Positions 39,989 through 49,062 of a stretch of DNA of 55,359 nt are shown in pieces. This DNA is from an uncultured Verrucomicrobiota bacterium. Lineage in GTDB: Bacteria; Verrucomicrobiota; Verrucomicrobiia; Limisphaerales; UBA9464. Both the position numbers and the translations under genes were made by a program. Positions within the stretch are counted from its first letter, which is position 1. Each line of letters starts with the position of its first letter. Location of the stretch: positions 1 to 55,359 of the forward strand of contig CAIRNV010000038.1 in NCBI GenBank assembly GCA_903880005.1, given 5' to 3'. The notes under the pieces were generated by a model. That model did not search any database. It saw only the letters and a list, made by a program, of their open reading frames with translations, and was not told the DNA's origin.

Positions 39989-40138
39989 CGATGCGTCCTT
40001 GGTGCCAAAGCCCGCCCCTTCAATCAATGCCACTGTTCCGTATCGGCCCGCGCCCCGGGTTGCCAATTTCGTCCCGGCAACCGCCAACGATGGCTTGGCG
40101 GTCCGTCGGCAAGGAAGGGGATGCTGGGGCCGGTTCCC

Positions 40139-41056
40139 ATGAATGCACGCATCCTGCCCGTCCACCGGCCCTGGCTCTTGCCGGCCATCCTCCTCTTCAT
40201 GCCATGCGGCGGCGGTGCCATGGCAGCGGGTGGGGGCGCGGCGGCGGACGGCGGCGAGGCGTTCTCGTGGTTCCAGTTCCTCGCACCCTTCCACATGGTG
40301 GTGTTGCACTTCCCCATCGGGTTGTTTGCGGCGGTCGTGGCGCTCGAGGCATGGGCTTGGCGACGACCCTCGGAGGCACGGCGGGAGGCCATGGGGTTCC
40401 TCCTCGGGCTCGGAGTGGTCGCGACGGCCATCACGATGGCCTTGGGTTTCCTGCGCGCGACGGACGGCGAATACGAGGCGATGACCCTGGGGCGGCATCG
40501 GGGCTGGGGGATCGCCGCCGCCGCGTTGATCACCATTTCATGGGCGTTGCATCGGCATTTGCACCGGCATCCGGCACCGGGCGGGTGGGTGGCGTTCCGA
40601 TTCTTGCTCGGCACGGGGTTCGTGGCCTTGGCGGTCGCCGGGCATCATGGGGGCACGCTGACGCATGGCTCCGCCCTGTTGACCGAGCATGCGCCCGGGA
40701 TGCTGAGGCACCTGTTGCATGCGTCGGTCACCCCGGCGAGCCCGGACGGCGGTCGGGCCGGGAGTCCGGGCGGCTTCGTTGCGGTCCGCGCGGTCTTGGG
40801 GGGCAAGTGCGTGGGTTGCCATGGCCCGGAGAAGCAAAAGGGCGGGCTCCGGCTCGACACGCGCGACCTGGCGTTGAAGCCGGGGAAGAGCGGACGCCCG
40901 TCGGTCGTGCCGGGCGACCCGGCGCGTTCGGAGTTGGTTCGCGTCCTGTTGCTGGACCCGGCGCATGACGGGGCGATGCCGCCCGAGGGCAAGGAACGGC
41001 TGACGGAAGCGGAGGTTGCCGTGGTGGTGAGATGGGTACGAGACGGGGCGAGATAG
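40139..41056 (+). CDS. DUF2231-PSCyt1 membrane cytochrome
   Basis: This 305-residue protein has a signal-like start (1-30), then four to five membrane helices of DUF2231 type (about 44-175; FQFLAPFHMVVLHFPIGLFA is the family entry motif). A C-terminal planctomycete-type cytochrome module follows (about 215-305). The haem motif is KCVGCHGPEKQKGGLRLDTR, and PPEGKERLTEAE follows with a possible Met ligand just before it. It would be membrane-anchored and face the periplasm. Members of this fusion are proposed to pass electrons between the membrane and secreted PSCyt proteins; no partner is adjacent here. ATG 40139 is preferred over 40121. Confidence 0.85.
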   Translation: MNARILPVHRPWLLPAILLFMPCGGGAMAAGGGAAADGGEAFSWFQFLAPFHMVVLHFPIGLFAAVVALEAWAWRRPSEARREAMGFLLGLGVVATAITMALGFLRATDGEYEAMTLGRHRGWGIAAAALITISWALHRHLHRHPAPGGWVAFRFLLGTGFVALAVAGHHGGTLTHGSALLTEHAPGMLRHLLHASVTPASPDGGRAGSPGGFVAVRAVLGGKCVGCHGPEKQKGGLRLDTRDLALKPGKSGRPSVVPGDPARSELVRVLLLDPAHDGAMPPEGKERLTEAEVAVVVRWVRDGAR

Positions 41057-41110
41057 CGCTTTCAAGCGACGCGCCGTGGCGGCCCTTGTGCCTTGCCGAC
41101 GGGAGAGGCG

Positions 41111-42034
41111 TTGGCACTCTGGCGGCGCGTGCGCGTCGTCCTTCTCCTGGCTTTCTTGCCGTCGTTCCATGGTCTTGCCACGGACCCCGTCCTTCGGGCC
41201 CGGCTTCATGAGCAAACCCGGCAGGGCGCGGTGGTGATCCCCTACTCGTCCTCGACGCGCTTCGACGCGGCGGATGCGTTGGCCGTGCTGGATGCGGTGC
41301 CCGGCAACACCAACCTCGTGCGGCTCGTGTACAGCACGGCGGTGCTGCCTGCGACGTCCTTCTCCACCACGACCGGATGGAACCGCGAGCATCTCTGGCC
41401 CAATTCCTATGGGCTTGATGACGTCGAGCCCTCGTTTTCGGACCTCCACAACCTCCGGGCCTGCGACGCCAACGTGAACAGCTCCCGGAACAACAAGTGG
41501 TATGACCTGTCCTCGGCGGCCGAGGGTGGCATCCGCGCCCCGGCCCATGCGGAGGCGCCCGAGTGCACGGCGGACTCGAACAGTTGGCAGCCTCCCGTCG
41601 CCCAACGCGGCGACATCGCCCGGGCGCTGTTTTACATGGCGATCCGATACGAGGGGGGATTTGCGGGCGAGCCGGACCTTGAGTTGGTGGAGGACGTGGC
41701 CCGGATCTCCACGTCGGGCACCTTCATGGGACGCCTGAGCACGTTGCTCAACTGGAACCGCGAGGATCCGCCGGACGACGCCGAGCGCGCCCGCGACGCC
41801 GACGTTGGGCGCATCCAAGGCAACCGAAACCCCTTTGTCGCCGACCCAGGCCTCGCCAACGCGATCTGGCTTCCCACCATCGACGTGATCCCGACCCAAG
41901 GCGGTCCCGTGTTCGTGGTGGAGCCCACGGACTTGCCGGTCGTTGTTGAATACGCGTTGGAACCCGCTGGGCCATGGACCGCCAACCGTCCTCCTGGGGC
42001 CAGCGCGTTGTTTGCGCGCGTCAGGTTGCGATGA
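41111..42034 (+). CDS. Endonuclease I (EndA/NucM family), secreted
   Basis: This 307-residue protein has a signal peptide and an endonuclease I domain (about 55-215). The Mg-dependent nuclease core is TGWNREHLWPNSYGLD and SDLHNLRACDANVNSSRNNK. YMAIRYEG and LLNWNREDPPDDAERARDAD are also characteristic, as is GNRNPFVADP. The family cuts DNA non-specifically, usually outside the cytoplasm for nutrient use. A TTG at 41111 is chosen because GGGAG sits five bases before it; a TTG at 41093 also stays in frame. A decayed repeat fragment begins right after the stop. Confidence 0.88.
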   Translation: MALWRRVRVVLLLAFLPSFHGLATDPVLRARLHEQTRQGAVVIPYSSSTRFDAADALAVLDAVPGNTNLVRLVYSTAVLPATSFSTTTGWNREHLWPNSYGLDDVEPSFSDLHNLRACDANVNSSRNNKWYDLSSAAEGGIRAPAHAEAPECTADSNSWQPPVAQRGDIARALFYMAIRYEGGFAGEPDLELVEDVARISTSGTFMGRLSTLLNWNREDPPDDAERARDADVGRIQGNRNPFVADPGLANAIWLPTIDVIPTQGGPVFVVEPTDLPVVVEYALEPAGPWTANRPPGASALFARVRLR

Positions 42035-42112
42035 GGCCCGCGCCTCGCTCACCCCTTGTCGTGCGGAAGAATTTTCTGCGCCATCCGTCCCTCACAACGG
42101 GGTCGCCCCGAC
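42035..42112 (+). repeat. Right-half fragment of the 165-bp repeat
   Basis: GGCCCGCGCCTCGCTCACC matches the middle of the full element; GAAGAATTTTCTGCGCCATC and CCCTCACAACGGGGTCGCC follow in the order expected for the right half and terminal arm, with many changes. It begins directly after the endonuclease I stop codon. Confidence 0.55.
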
Positions 42113-42241
42113 CCAATCCGGCAAAGAGTCGATCTCGCCGCGTAGCTTGGGATAGCGTGTCCGCGTCACGTCCATGCAGCCGCCGGCACGACGGGGTGCC
42201 TGCCGTTCTCCCCCAGGGACGGCCAGTGGACGAACAGCGAC

Positions 42242-42637
42242 ATGAAGAGCCTTATGAAGCGTTGCATCACCATCGACGAATCCATGCCTCCATTCGTCCG
42301 AGGCGTCGGCACCACCGTGATCCTGGTGGCCACGATCGTGTCCCTTGCCACCGCCCGTCATCATGGAACACCGCCGGCGGCGTTGCGACTGCCCCTGGCG
42401 AGGCCCACCCCGGCCACCGTCCCGAAGCCATCCCATGCGCCCGTCCCGGACCCGGACATCGCACGCGAACTCGCGGCGCTGCGCGGCGAGGTTGCCGACG
42501 ACAGCCTTCTTGAGGAGGTCTTCGAGAACCCGTGGTTCGAGATCAGCGGCATCCTGGGCACAACCCTGATCGCGGCATCCTTCTTCCTCGAATGGTCCAT
42601 TCGGCGAAGGAAGCTGGCAGCGAAGCCGGCCAGCTAG
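42242..42637 (+). CDS. Hypothetical small membrane protein
   Basis: This 131-residue protein has one hydrophobic segment near 18-38 (VRGVGTTVILVATIVSLATA), a Pro-rich linker, an acidic helix (DIARELAALRGEVADDSLLE) and a second membrane segment near 100-117 (ILGTTLIAASFFLEWSI) with a basic end. I recognise no family. It is convergent with the PfkB kinase gene, 33 bp away. Confidence 0.55.
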   Translation: MKSLMKRCITIDESMPPFVRGVGTTVILVATIVSLATARHHGTPPAALRLPLARPTPATVPKPSHAPVPDPDIARELAALRGEVADDSLLEEVFENPWFEISGILGTTLIAASFFLEWSIRRRKLAAKPAS

Positions 42638-42670
42638 ACGATCCCCGGAACCGGCGCGCGGAGGGCGGGA

Positions 42671-43570
42671 TCAACCGATGCCGAGATGGCTTGGCAGGCG
42701 GGGCGTGGCACCGGGCTGCGTGCAAACAAAGGCGGCGACATCGGTGGCTCGCTCCAGGATGGCGGCGGCGTCCCAACCTTGCTGGAGCCCGAGGATCAGG
42801 GCCGCCGTGAACGCGTCGCCCGCCCCGACGGCGTCACGCACGCTCACCACACGCGCAGGCCCGGTCGTCCAACGGTCGTCCAAGAGAAGGGCGGCGCCCC
42901 GTGCCCCGCGCGTCCATGCCACGGCACGCAGGCCGAACTGCCGCGCGAGGCCTCGCACCTGGAACTCGGCGTCGCCCTCCAGCCCGAACTGGCTCGCCAG
43001 CACGGGCAGCTCGTCCTCGTTCAGCTTCAGGACGTCGGCATGCCCCAGCGATGCCTCGATGACGTGGGGCGAGTGGAAAGGGGGGCGGAGGTTGATGTCG
43101 AGGACGCGCAGGACCCCTGGTTGGGCGCCGGCCACCAAGGCGAGCACGTCCGCGTGGGCCTCGGGGGTCCGCTGCGCCAATGTCCCGAAGCACACCGCAT
43201 GCGCCTCCGCCACCTTCGCCCGGGCCGGGTCACCGGCCTCCAATCGATCCCACGCCACGTCGGCCACGATGTCGAATTGCGGATGCCCGGAGGGATCGAG
43301 GGTCACGTGAACCGTGCCGGTCGGGACACCGGAAAGGATGCGGACGGCGTTCGTGTCGAGGCCGCGGGACCGGAGGATTCCGAGGGCTTCATGCCCAAGG
43401 GCGTCGTCGCCCACGCTGGATACGACGGCCGCGCGTGCCCCGAGGGCCGCAACATGGCAGGCGACATTGGCCGGGGCCCCGCCCAACTGCGGGCCCGCTG
43501 GCAACAGGTCCCACAAGAGCTCGCCCAGCGAGACCACCAGCGGCCGTGTGATGTCGCTCGATGGGTTCAT
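42671..43570 (-). CDS. PfkB-family carbohydrate kinase
   Basis: This 299-residue ribokinase-like enzyme has an N-terminal substrate lid (PLVVSLGELLWDLLPAGPQL, GGAPANVACHVAALGARAAV) and a C-terminal ATP site (RVVSVRDAVGAGDAFTAALI) with catalytic Asp in GAGD. GVPTGTVHVTLDPSGHPQFD fits fructokinase-type sugar binding, and KLNEDELPVLASQFG is also family-like. The likely substrate is fructose or a related sugar, unproven. ATG 43570 overlaps the RND pump stop by 4 bp, so the kinase is translated with the efflux operon although no functional link is obvious. Confidence 0.9.
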   Translation of the reverse strand: MNPSSDITRPLVVSLGELLWDLLPAGPQLGGAPANVACHVAALGARAAVVSSVGDDALGHEALGILRSRGLDTNAVRILSGVPTGTVHVTLDPSGHPQFDIVADVAWDRLEAGDPARAKVAEAHAVCFGTLAQRTPEAHADVLALVAGAQPGVLRVLDINLRPPFHSPHVIEASLGHADVLKLNEDELPVLASQFGLEGDAEFQVRGLARQFGLRAVAWTRGARGAALLLDDRWTTGPARVVSVRDAVGAGDAFTAALILGLQQGWDAAAILERATDVAAFVCTQPGATPRLPSHLGIG

Positions 43571-46500
43571 GACTCGGACGGGGCCGGGACCGGGGCCGTC
43601 GCGGTCTCGGGGCAGGTGCGATTCGCAGACTGCAACGAGGCGAAGACCACGTACACGACGGGGATGACCAGCAACGTGAGGACGGTGGATGTCACCATGC
43701 CACCGACGACGGCGACGCCCATGGGACGTCGCGACTCGGCGCCGGCACCGAAGCCGATGGCGATGGGGAGGATGCCGGCGACGGTGGAAAGGGCGGTCAT
43801 GAGGATGGGCCGAAGCCGGACGATGCCTGCCTGGACCATGGCTTCGACGGGGTCGATGCCGCGCTCGGCCTGTTGGTTGGCGAACTCGACGAGGAGGATG
43901 GAGTTCTTGGTGACGAGGCCGAGGAGGAGGACGACGCCGACCTGGGAGAAGAGGTTCCAGTTCATGGAAGGCAACGGCGGGATGGCGCCGACGAGGCCGA
44001 GTCGATGCAGGAGAAGAAGGCCGCCGAAGGCTCCCACGAGGGCGAGCGGCACGGCGAGGATGACGGTGAAGGGGTGGACGAGGCTCTCGAACTGGGCGGC
44101 GAGGGTCATGTACACGATGACAAGGGCGAGCCCGAAGACCCACCAGACCTCGGTGTTGGCCTCGCGCAAGTCACGGGCCTCGCTGGACCATGCGTAGGTG
44201 GTGCCGGCCGGAAGCTCGCGGGCGAGCATGGCCTCGGTGACGCCAATGACGGACCCCATGGTCGCCCCGGTGGCGGGCGAGCCGGAGATCGTGGCGGAGC
44301 GGATGCGGCCGTAGTGGTTGATGGCGTTGGGTGCGGCGCCGGACTTCCGGTTGACGAGGCTGGAGAGCTGGATGAGCTGGCCGGACGAGGACCGGACGAA
44401 GAGGGAGTCCAGGTCCTGGGGAGTGAGGCGGGAGGCGCGCTCGAGCTGGGCGATGACCTTGTACTCCTTGCCGGCCACCTTGATGCGGGAGAGGTCGAGG
44501 CCACCGAACAGGATTTGGAGCGTGCGCGAGATGTCCTCGATGGAGACGCCGAGGGAGGCGGCGCGTTGGCGGTCCACGGAGATTTCGAGCTCGGGCTTGT
44601 TGACCTCGTAGGAGACGCGGACGTTCTGGAGGAGGGGCTGGCCGCCGGGGCCTTGGAGTTGGCGGAGCTGGTTGGCGGTGGATGCCGCGACGCGGTTGAG
44701 GGCCGCGAGGTCTTGGTTTTGGAGCACCAGCTCGAAGGGTGCCGAGAACGAGCGCCCGATCGCCTTGGGGATGTTGGGGATGGCGATGCCTCCCTCGACT
44801 TGGCCCATGAACTTGGAACGCAGGCCGCCGGGGCCATTGATGATCTCCTGGATCGATCGGCGAGGTCCGTCCTTCAGGGTGGCGAACAGGATGCCGGAGG
44901 TGGCCTGGCCCGGCCCCGAGAAGCCGGGCGCGACGATGGCGGCGTAGGCGACGATCTCGGGCACCTCGGCGACGAAGGCCTCCAGCTTGCGCAACTGCCG
45001 GTCCGTGAACTCCGCCGTCGATCCGTTCGGCGTCACCATGAAGGCAAACACCCGCCCCTTGTCCTCGTCGGGCAGGAAGTCCTTCTCCAGGGCGTTGTAC
45101 AACGGCAGGACGGCGCCGCCCGAGGCGAGCGCGAGGATGGCGACCACGGCGAGTCCCGTGATGCCACGAAGCAAGAGGGGCAGGCGACCCAACGGCCGCG
45201 CGATGCGCTGGGCCAACGCCACGAACGGCCGCAGCACCCGGCCATACAGGCGGCCCATGCCGTCGAAGAACGCCTCCAGCACCCGGTAGAAAAAGCCGTG
45301 GTTCCCGCGTTCGACCGGCTTGAGGATGCGGGCGGCCATGGCGGGTGACAGCGTGAGCGCCACCAACGCCGAGATCGTCACGGAGCCGCACACGGCGACG
45401 GCGAACTCGATGAAAAGGCGGCCGGTCTGGCCAGACTGGAAGGCGAGCGGGATGAACACCGCCACGAGGGAGAGCGTGATGGCCACGATGGCGACCGAGA
45501 TTTCCTCCATGGCCTTGTGCGCCGCCTGAAGGGGCGGCATCCCCTCCTCGATGTGCCGGTGGATGGCCTCCAGCACCACGATCGCGTCGTCCACCACCAC
45601 GCCGATCGCCAGCACCAGGGCCAGCATGGTCAGGATGTTGACCGAGTAACCGAAGAGGTGGAGCACGGCGAAGGTGGCGACGATGGAGACGGGGATGGCG
45701 ACGGCCGGGATGAGGGTGGCGCGGAGGTTGCGAAGGAAGACAAAGATGATGAACACCACGAGGAGGAACGCGATGAGGAGCGTCTCCCACACCTCGGAGA
45801 TCGCCTTCTCGACATAGACGGCCTCGTCGTAGGTGACGCGGAGGGAGATGCCGGCGTCGAGCTGGCCCTCCAGCGCGGAGACCTGCGAACGGATGCCGCG
45901 GGCGACGGCGACGGTGTTGGCCTTGGATTGCTTCACGATCCCGAGGAAAACCGTGGGCAGGCCGTTGGCACGGGCCGTGGTCCGGTAGTCCTCCACGCCC
46001 TCCTCGGCCCGGCCCACGTCTTGCAGGCGCACGACCGAGGTGCCGTCGGCCCTGAGGACCAGCTCGTTGAACTCGGCGGCCGTCTTGAGCTCGCCCCGGG
46101 TGAGGATGGTCATCTCGCGGTCGAGGTTTTCCACGCGGCCGGAGGGCAGCTCGATGTTCTGCTGGCGGAGGGCGCGTTGGACGTCCAGCACGGTGACGCG
46201 GCGGGCCGCCATGCGGGACGAGTCCAGCCAGAGGCGCATCGCGAAGCGCTTCTCGCCGCCGATGATGATGGACGAGACGCCGGGGACGGTTTGGAACCGG
46301 GGCTTCACGACGCGCTCGGCGATGGTGCTGAGATCAAGGGGCGAGTGGCGGTCGCTGTTCATCGCCACCCACAGCACGGCCTGCGCGTCCGCGTCCTGCT
46401 TCGCGACGACCGGCTCCAGGATGTCGTCGGGCAACGCCCCGCGGACGCGGCTGACGCGGTCGCGGACATCCTGCGCGGCGAGGTCGATCTGGCGGGAGAG

Positions 46501-46788
46501 CTCGAACTCGATGGTGATGTTGGAGACCTGCTCGCGGGACTCGGACGTGAGGGTGCGGATGCCCTCGATGTTGTTGATGGCCTCCTCCAGGCGCTCCGTG
46601 ACCTCCGTCTCGACGACCTGGGCGTTGGCCCCGGGGTAAACCGTGGTGACGGAGACGATGGGCGGGTCGATGTCGGGCAGCTCGCGCACCGGGAGTCGGC
46701 CAAGGGAGATCAGGCCGAACAGCACGAGCGAGAGGTTGAGCATCGTGGCCAGGATCGGGCGCTGGATGGAGACGCGGCTGAGGAACAT
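43567..46788 (-). CDS. RND efflux transporter (AcrB-like)
   Basis: This 1073-residue inner-membrane pump has 12 helices and two large periplasmic loops. The start LSRVSIQRPILATMLNLSLV, RLPVRELPDIDPPIVSVTTV and VLAIGVVVDDAIVVLEAIHR with the paired proton-relay Asp in helix 4 are diagnostic of the HAE1 subclass, which exports drugs and other amphiphiles using the proton gradient. The C-terminal TKNSILLVEFANQQAERGID is also typical. ATG 46788 is the family start; 55 bp separate it from the adaptor gene. No outer membrane TolC-like channel is in the window. Its stop overlaps the PfkB start. Confidence 0.95.
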   Translation of the reverse strand: MFLSRVSIQRPILATMLNLSLVLFGLISLGRLPVRELPDIDPPIVSVTTVYPGANAQVVETEVTERLEEAINNIEGIRTLTSESREQVSNITIEFELSRQIDLAAQDVRDRVSRVRGALPDDILEPVVAKQDADAQAVLWVAMNSDRHSPLDLSTIAERVVKPRFQTVPGVSSIIIGGEKRFAMRLWLDSSRMAARRVTVLDVQRALRQQNIELPSGRVENLDREMTILTRGELKTAAEFNELVLRADGTSVVRLQDVGRAEEGVEDYRTTARANGLPTVFLGIVKQSKANTVAVARGIRSQVSALEGQLDAGISLRVTYDEAVYVEKAISEVWETLLIAFLLVVFIIFVFLRNLRATLIPAVAIPVSIVATFAVLHLFGYSVNILTMLALVLAIGVVVDDAIVVLEAIHRHIEEGMPPLQAAHKAMEEISVAIVAITLSLVAVFIPLAFQSGQTGRLFIEFAVAVCGSVTISALVALTLSPAMAARILKPVERGNHGFFYRVLEAFFDGMGRLYGRVLRPFVALAQRIARPLGRLPLLLRGITGLAVVAILALASGGAVLPLYNALEKDFLPDEDKGRVFAFMVTPNGSTAEFTDRQLRKLEAFVAEVPEIVAYAAIVAPGFSGPGQATSGILFATLKDGPRRSIQEIINGPGGLRSKFMGQVEGGIAIPNIPKAIGRSFSAPFELVLQNQDLAALNRVAASTANQLRQLQGPGGQPLLQNVRVSYEVNKPELEISVDRQRAASLGVSIEDISRTLQILFGGLDLSRIKVAGKEYKVIAQLERASRLTPQDLDSLFVRSSSGQLIQLSSLVNRKSGAAPNAINHYGRIRSATISGSPATGATMGSVIGVTEAMLARELPAGTTYAWSSEARDLREANTEVWWVFGLALVIVYMTLAAQFESLVHPFTVILAVPLALVGAFGGLLLLHRLGLVGAIPPLPSMNWNLFSQVGVVLLLGLVTKNSILLVEFANQQAERGIDPVEAMVQAGIVRLRPILMTALSTVAGILPIAIGFGAGAESRRPMGVAVVGGMVTSTVLTLLVIPVVYVVFASLQSANRTCPETATAPVPAPSES

Positions 46789-46843
46789 GGGCGCGGGCGG
46801 ATGAAGGGTGGCGGTGCGGTTCGCGGGTGGGCGCGGCGTGGGG

Positions 46844-47935
46844 TCAGTCCTTGTAGGCGGCGGCGGACGCCTCCGGGGCGAGCTTGACGGGGGCGCCCGG
46901 GAACAACTTTTGGTGGCCCTCGACGACGACGACCTCGCCGTTGGTGAGGCCGGACACGATCTCGGCCTTGCCGGCCAGGCGAAGGCCCACCTTGACCGGG
47001 CGGATGACGGCGTTGGTTTGGGGGGTGACCACGAACACGGAGAAGGCGTCGCCGTTGGACAGCAGGGCGGGCTCGGGCACGACCAAGGCGTCGTCCCGCA
47101 ACTGGATGGCAAGGTCCAGCTTGGCAAACATGCCGGCACGCAGGCGGCCGTCGCGGTTCGTCACCCGCGCCTTCACCAACGCCGTGCGGGTCGCGGCGTC
47201 GAGCTGTGGCGACACGAAGTACACGTCGCCCTCGAACAACTCCTTGGGGTACGAGTCCACGCGGAAGCGGATCTTCTGGCCCACGCTGACCTGGCCGAGG
47301 TTTCGCTCGGGCACGTTCATCTCGACCTTCACGGTGTCGAGATCCACGAGGGACGTGAGGGTGGACTGGCGGGAGATGACCTGCCCGGGGCTGACGAGGC
47401 GGGCGCCCACGATGCCGGAGAAGGGGGCGAGGATGCGGGCGTCGCGGAGGTTGCGGCGGCGCAGCTCCACGGTGGCCTCGTTCATGGTGAAGGTGGCGGA
47501 CGCCTGCTCGAACTCGGCCTGGGAGATGAGCTTGCCGTCGGCCAGTTGCTGGGCGCGCTTGAAGTTGGCCTCGGCGAGCCGTTGGCCGGCCTCGGCCTCG
47601 CCGAGCGTGGCCTTGAACTTCGTCTCGTCGAGCGCCACCAGCAGCGCGCCCTTCTCCACCCGTTGCCCCTCCTCAAACCGAATCTCGGCCACCGTGCCAT
47701 CGGCCTCGCACTTCACCTCGACGGACTCGTTGGCGGCGATGGAGCCCACGAGGGGGACGACCTCGGTCACGGGACGTTGGCGTGCCGGGACGGCGACCAC
47801 CTGGACGGCCATGGGCCCGCCGGGGCGACCGGGACCGCCCGGGCCGCCCGTCGGACCGTCCGCAGGCCGCTTGCAGCCATTCCATGCCACCGTCATCAGC
47901 CCCAGGAGGGCGCTCGTCATCCAACGTCTTGTCAT
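46844..47935 (-). CDS. RND efflux periplasmic adaptor (HlyD/MexA family)
   Basis: This 363-residue adaptor has a signal-like start with Cys at about residue 21 (MTVAWNGC, a non-ideal lipobox), then a Gly/Pro linker. The lipoyl/barrel-sandwich parts are VEVKCEADGTVAEIRFEEGQ and LAPFSGIVGARLVSPGQVIS. A helical hairpin (AEAGQRLAEANFKRAQQLAD) and the beta-barrel end (NGEVVVVEGHQKLFPGAPVK) complete the fold. It links the pump to an outer-membrane channel. ATG 47935 is preferred over an upstream TTG at 47941. It is first in the operon with the pump. Confidence 0.93.
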   Translation of the reverse strand: MTRRWMTSALLGLMTVAWNGCKRPADGPTGGPGGPGRPGGPMAVQVVAVPARQRPVTEVVPLVGSIAANESVEVKCEADGTVAEIRFEEGQRVEKGALLVALDETKFKATLGEAEAGQRLAEANFKRAQQLADGKLISQAEFEQASATFTMNEATVELRRRNLRDARILAPFSGIVGARLVSPGQVISRQSTLTSLVDLDTVKVEMNVPERNLGQVSVGQKIRFRVDSYPKELFEGDVYFVSPQLDAATRTALVKARVTNRDGRLRAGMFAKLDLAIQLRDDALVVPEPALLSNGDAFSVFVVTPQTNAVIRPVKVGLRLAGKAEIVSGLTNGEVVVVEGHQKLFPGAPVKLAPEASAAAYKD

Positions 47936-48138
47936 GCGCAACGTCCGCAGGCCCGGTCATGCCGGGACGGCGGTTGCCTATGGGCCAATGCCTTGCCCTT
48001 CGATTCAAGATGGAACTGCGGCGGCAAGCCCGCCCGGTGCCCTTCCTGGGCGACCCTCGCCGCATGGGCGTCCCGTCTTCCTGAAATCCCGCTGGGAACG
48101 ACGCTCCGTCGCGGGCTAGGATGCGCGCCAAGTCCGGC

Positions 48139-48915
48139 ATGAAAGTCGTCATCCTGTGCGGTGGGCTCGGGACCCGCCTCCGAGAAGAAACCGAGTACCG
48201 TCCCAAGCCCATGGTACCCGTGGGGGGGCGTCCCGTGCTCTGGCACGTGATGAAGCTTTACGCGCGCCACGGCCACAAGGACTTCATCCTTTGCCTGGGC
48301 TACAAGGGCGAGGTGATCAAGGACTACTTCCGCAACTACCTTTGGAACACGTCCGACGTGACGCTGCGGCTCGGGCGGCAGCCCCAGATCCGGTACCACA
48401 GCACCCACGAGGAGGAGGATTGGACGGTCACGTTGCTGGAGACCGGGCTCACGACGCAGACGGGCGGGCGGCTCCGGCGCGCCCTCGCCCATGTCCACGA
48501 CGACAACTTCTTGTTCACCTATGGCGACGGGCTGACGGACAGCGACATCAACGGTTCGATCGCCTTCCACCAAGCCCATGGGGCCGTCGCCACCATCACC
48601 GCCGTCAAGCCCACGGGCCGCTTCGGCGAGCTGGCCATGGATGGCCAGACCATCACCGCCTTCAAGGAGAAGCCCGAGCAGGAGAGCGCCTACATCAACG
48701 GCGGCTTCATGGTCCTGAACCGCCGGATCGACGCGTACCTCGACCCCGACGACGGCTGCGTCTTCGAGCGCGCTCCCCTCGAGCGGCTCGCCAAGGACGG
48801 CCAGCTCAAGGCGTGGTGCCACGACGGCTTCTGGCAGTGCATGGACACCTACCGCGAGCAGCAGATGCTCGACGGCCTGTGGCAGCAAGGCCGGGCCCCG
48901 TGGAAGACGTGGTGA
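48139..48915 (+). CDS. rfbF: Glucose-1-phosphate cytidylyltransferase
   Basis: This 258-residue nucleotidyltransferase makes CDP-glucose from CTP and glucose 1-phosphate, the first step to 3,6-dideoxyhexoses and related surface sugars. Key segments are KVVILCGGLGTRLREETEYR, PKPMVPVGGRPVLWHVMKLY, FLFTYGDGLTDSDING and SAYINGGFMVLNRRIDAYLD, ending FWQCMDTYREQQMLDGLW. The length matches RfbF enzymes. ATG 48139 is chosen because the family begins MKVVILCGG. It is not accompanied by other CDP-sugar genes in this window. Confidence 0.93.
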   Translation: MKVVILCGGLGTRLREETEYRPKPMVPVGGRPVLWHVMKLYARHGHKDFILCLGYKGEVIKDYFRNYLWNTSDVTLRLGRQPQIRYHSTHEEEDWTVTLLETGLTTQTGGRLRRALAHVHDDNFLFTYGDGLTDSDINGSIAFHQAHGAVATITAVKPTGRFGELAMDGQTITAFKEKPEQESAYINGGFMVLNRRIDAYLDPDDGCVFERAPLERLAKDGQLKAWCHDGFWQCMDTYREQQMLDGLWQQGRAPWKTW

Positions 48916-49062
48916 AGCCAGGACCGCTCCGTCCCGCCATGTCCCACGACTTCTGCCCGGGCATCGGGCGTGCCTGATCTTGGGCAACAACGTGTTCGCC
49001 CATGCGCCGGACCCGAATGACTTCGTGGCGGGGCTGGCAGCATGGGGGGCGCTGACGGGCCT

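Noticed and set aside
38600-40138. Upstream extension of the DUF2231-PSCyt1 frame (over 500 extra codons)
   Set aside because: It is antisense to a secreted protein gene with a signal peptide. The true start is at 40139, where a leader begins.
43873-45348. Plus-strand open frame opposite the RND transporter, rich in Asp/Glu/Gly/His
   Set aside because: The biased composition is the mirror of a GC-rich membrane protein gene, and the RND motifs on the other strand are unambiguous.
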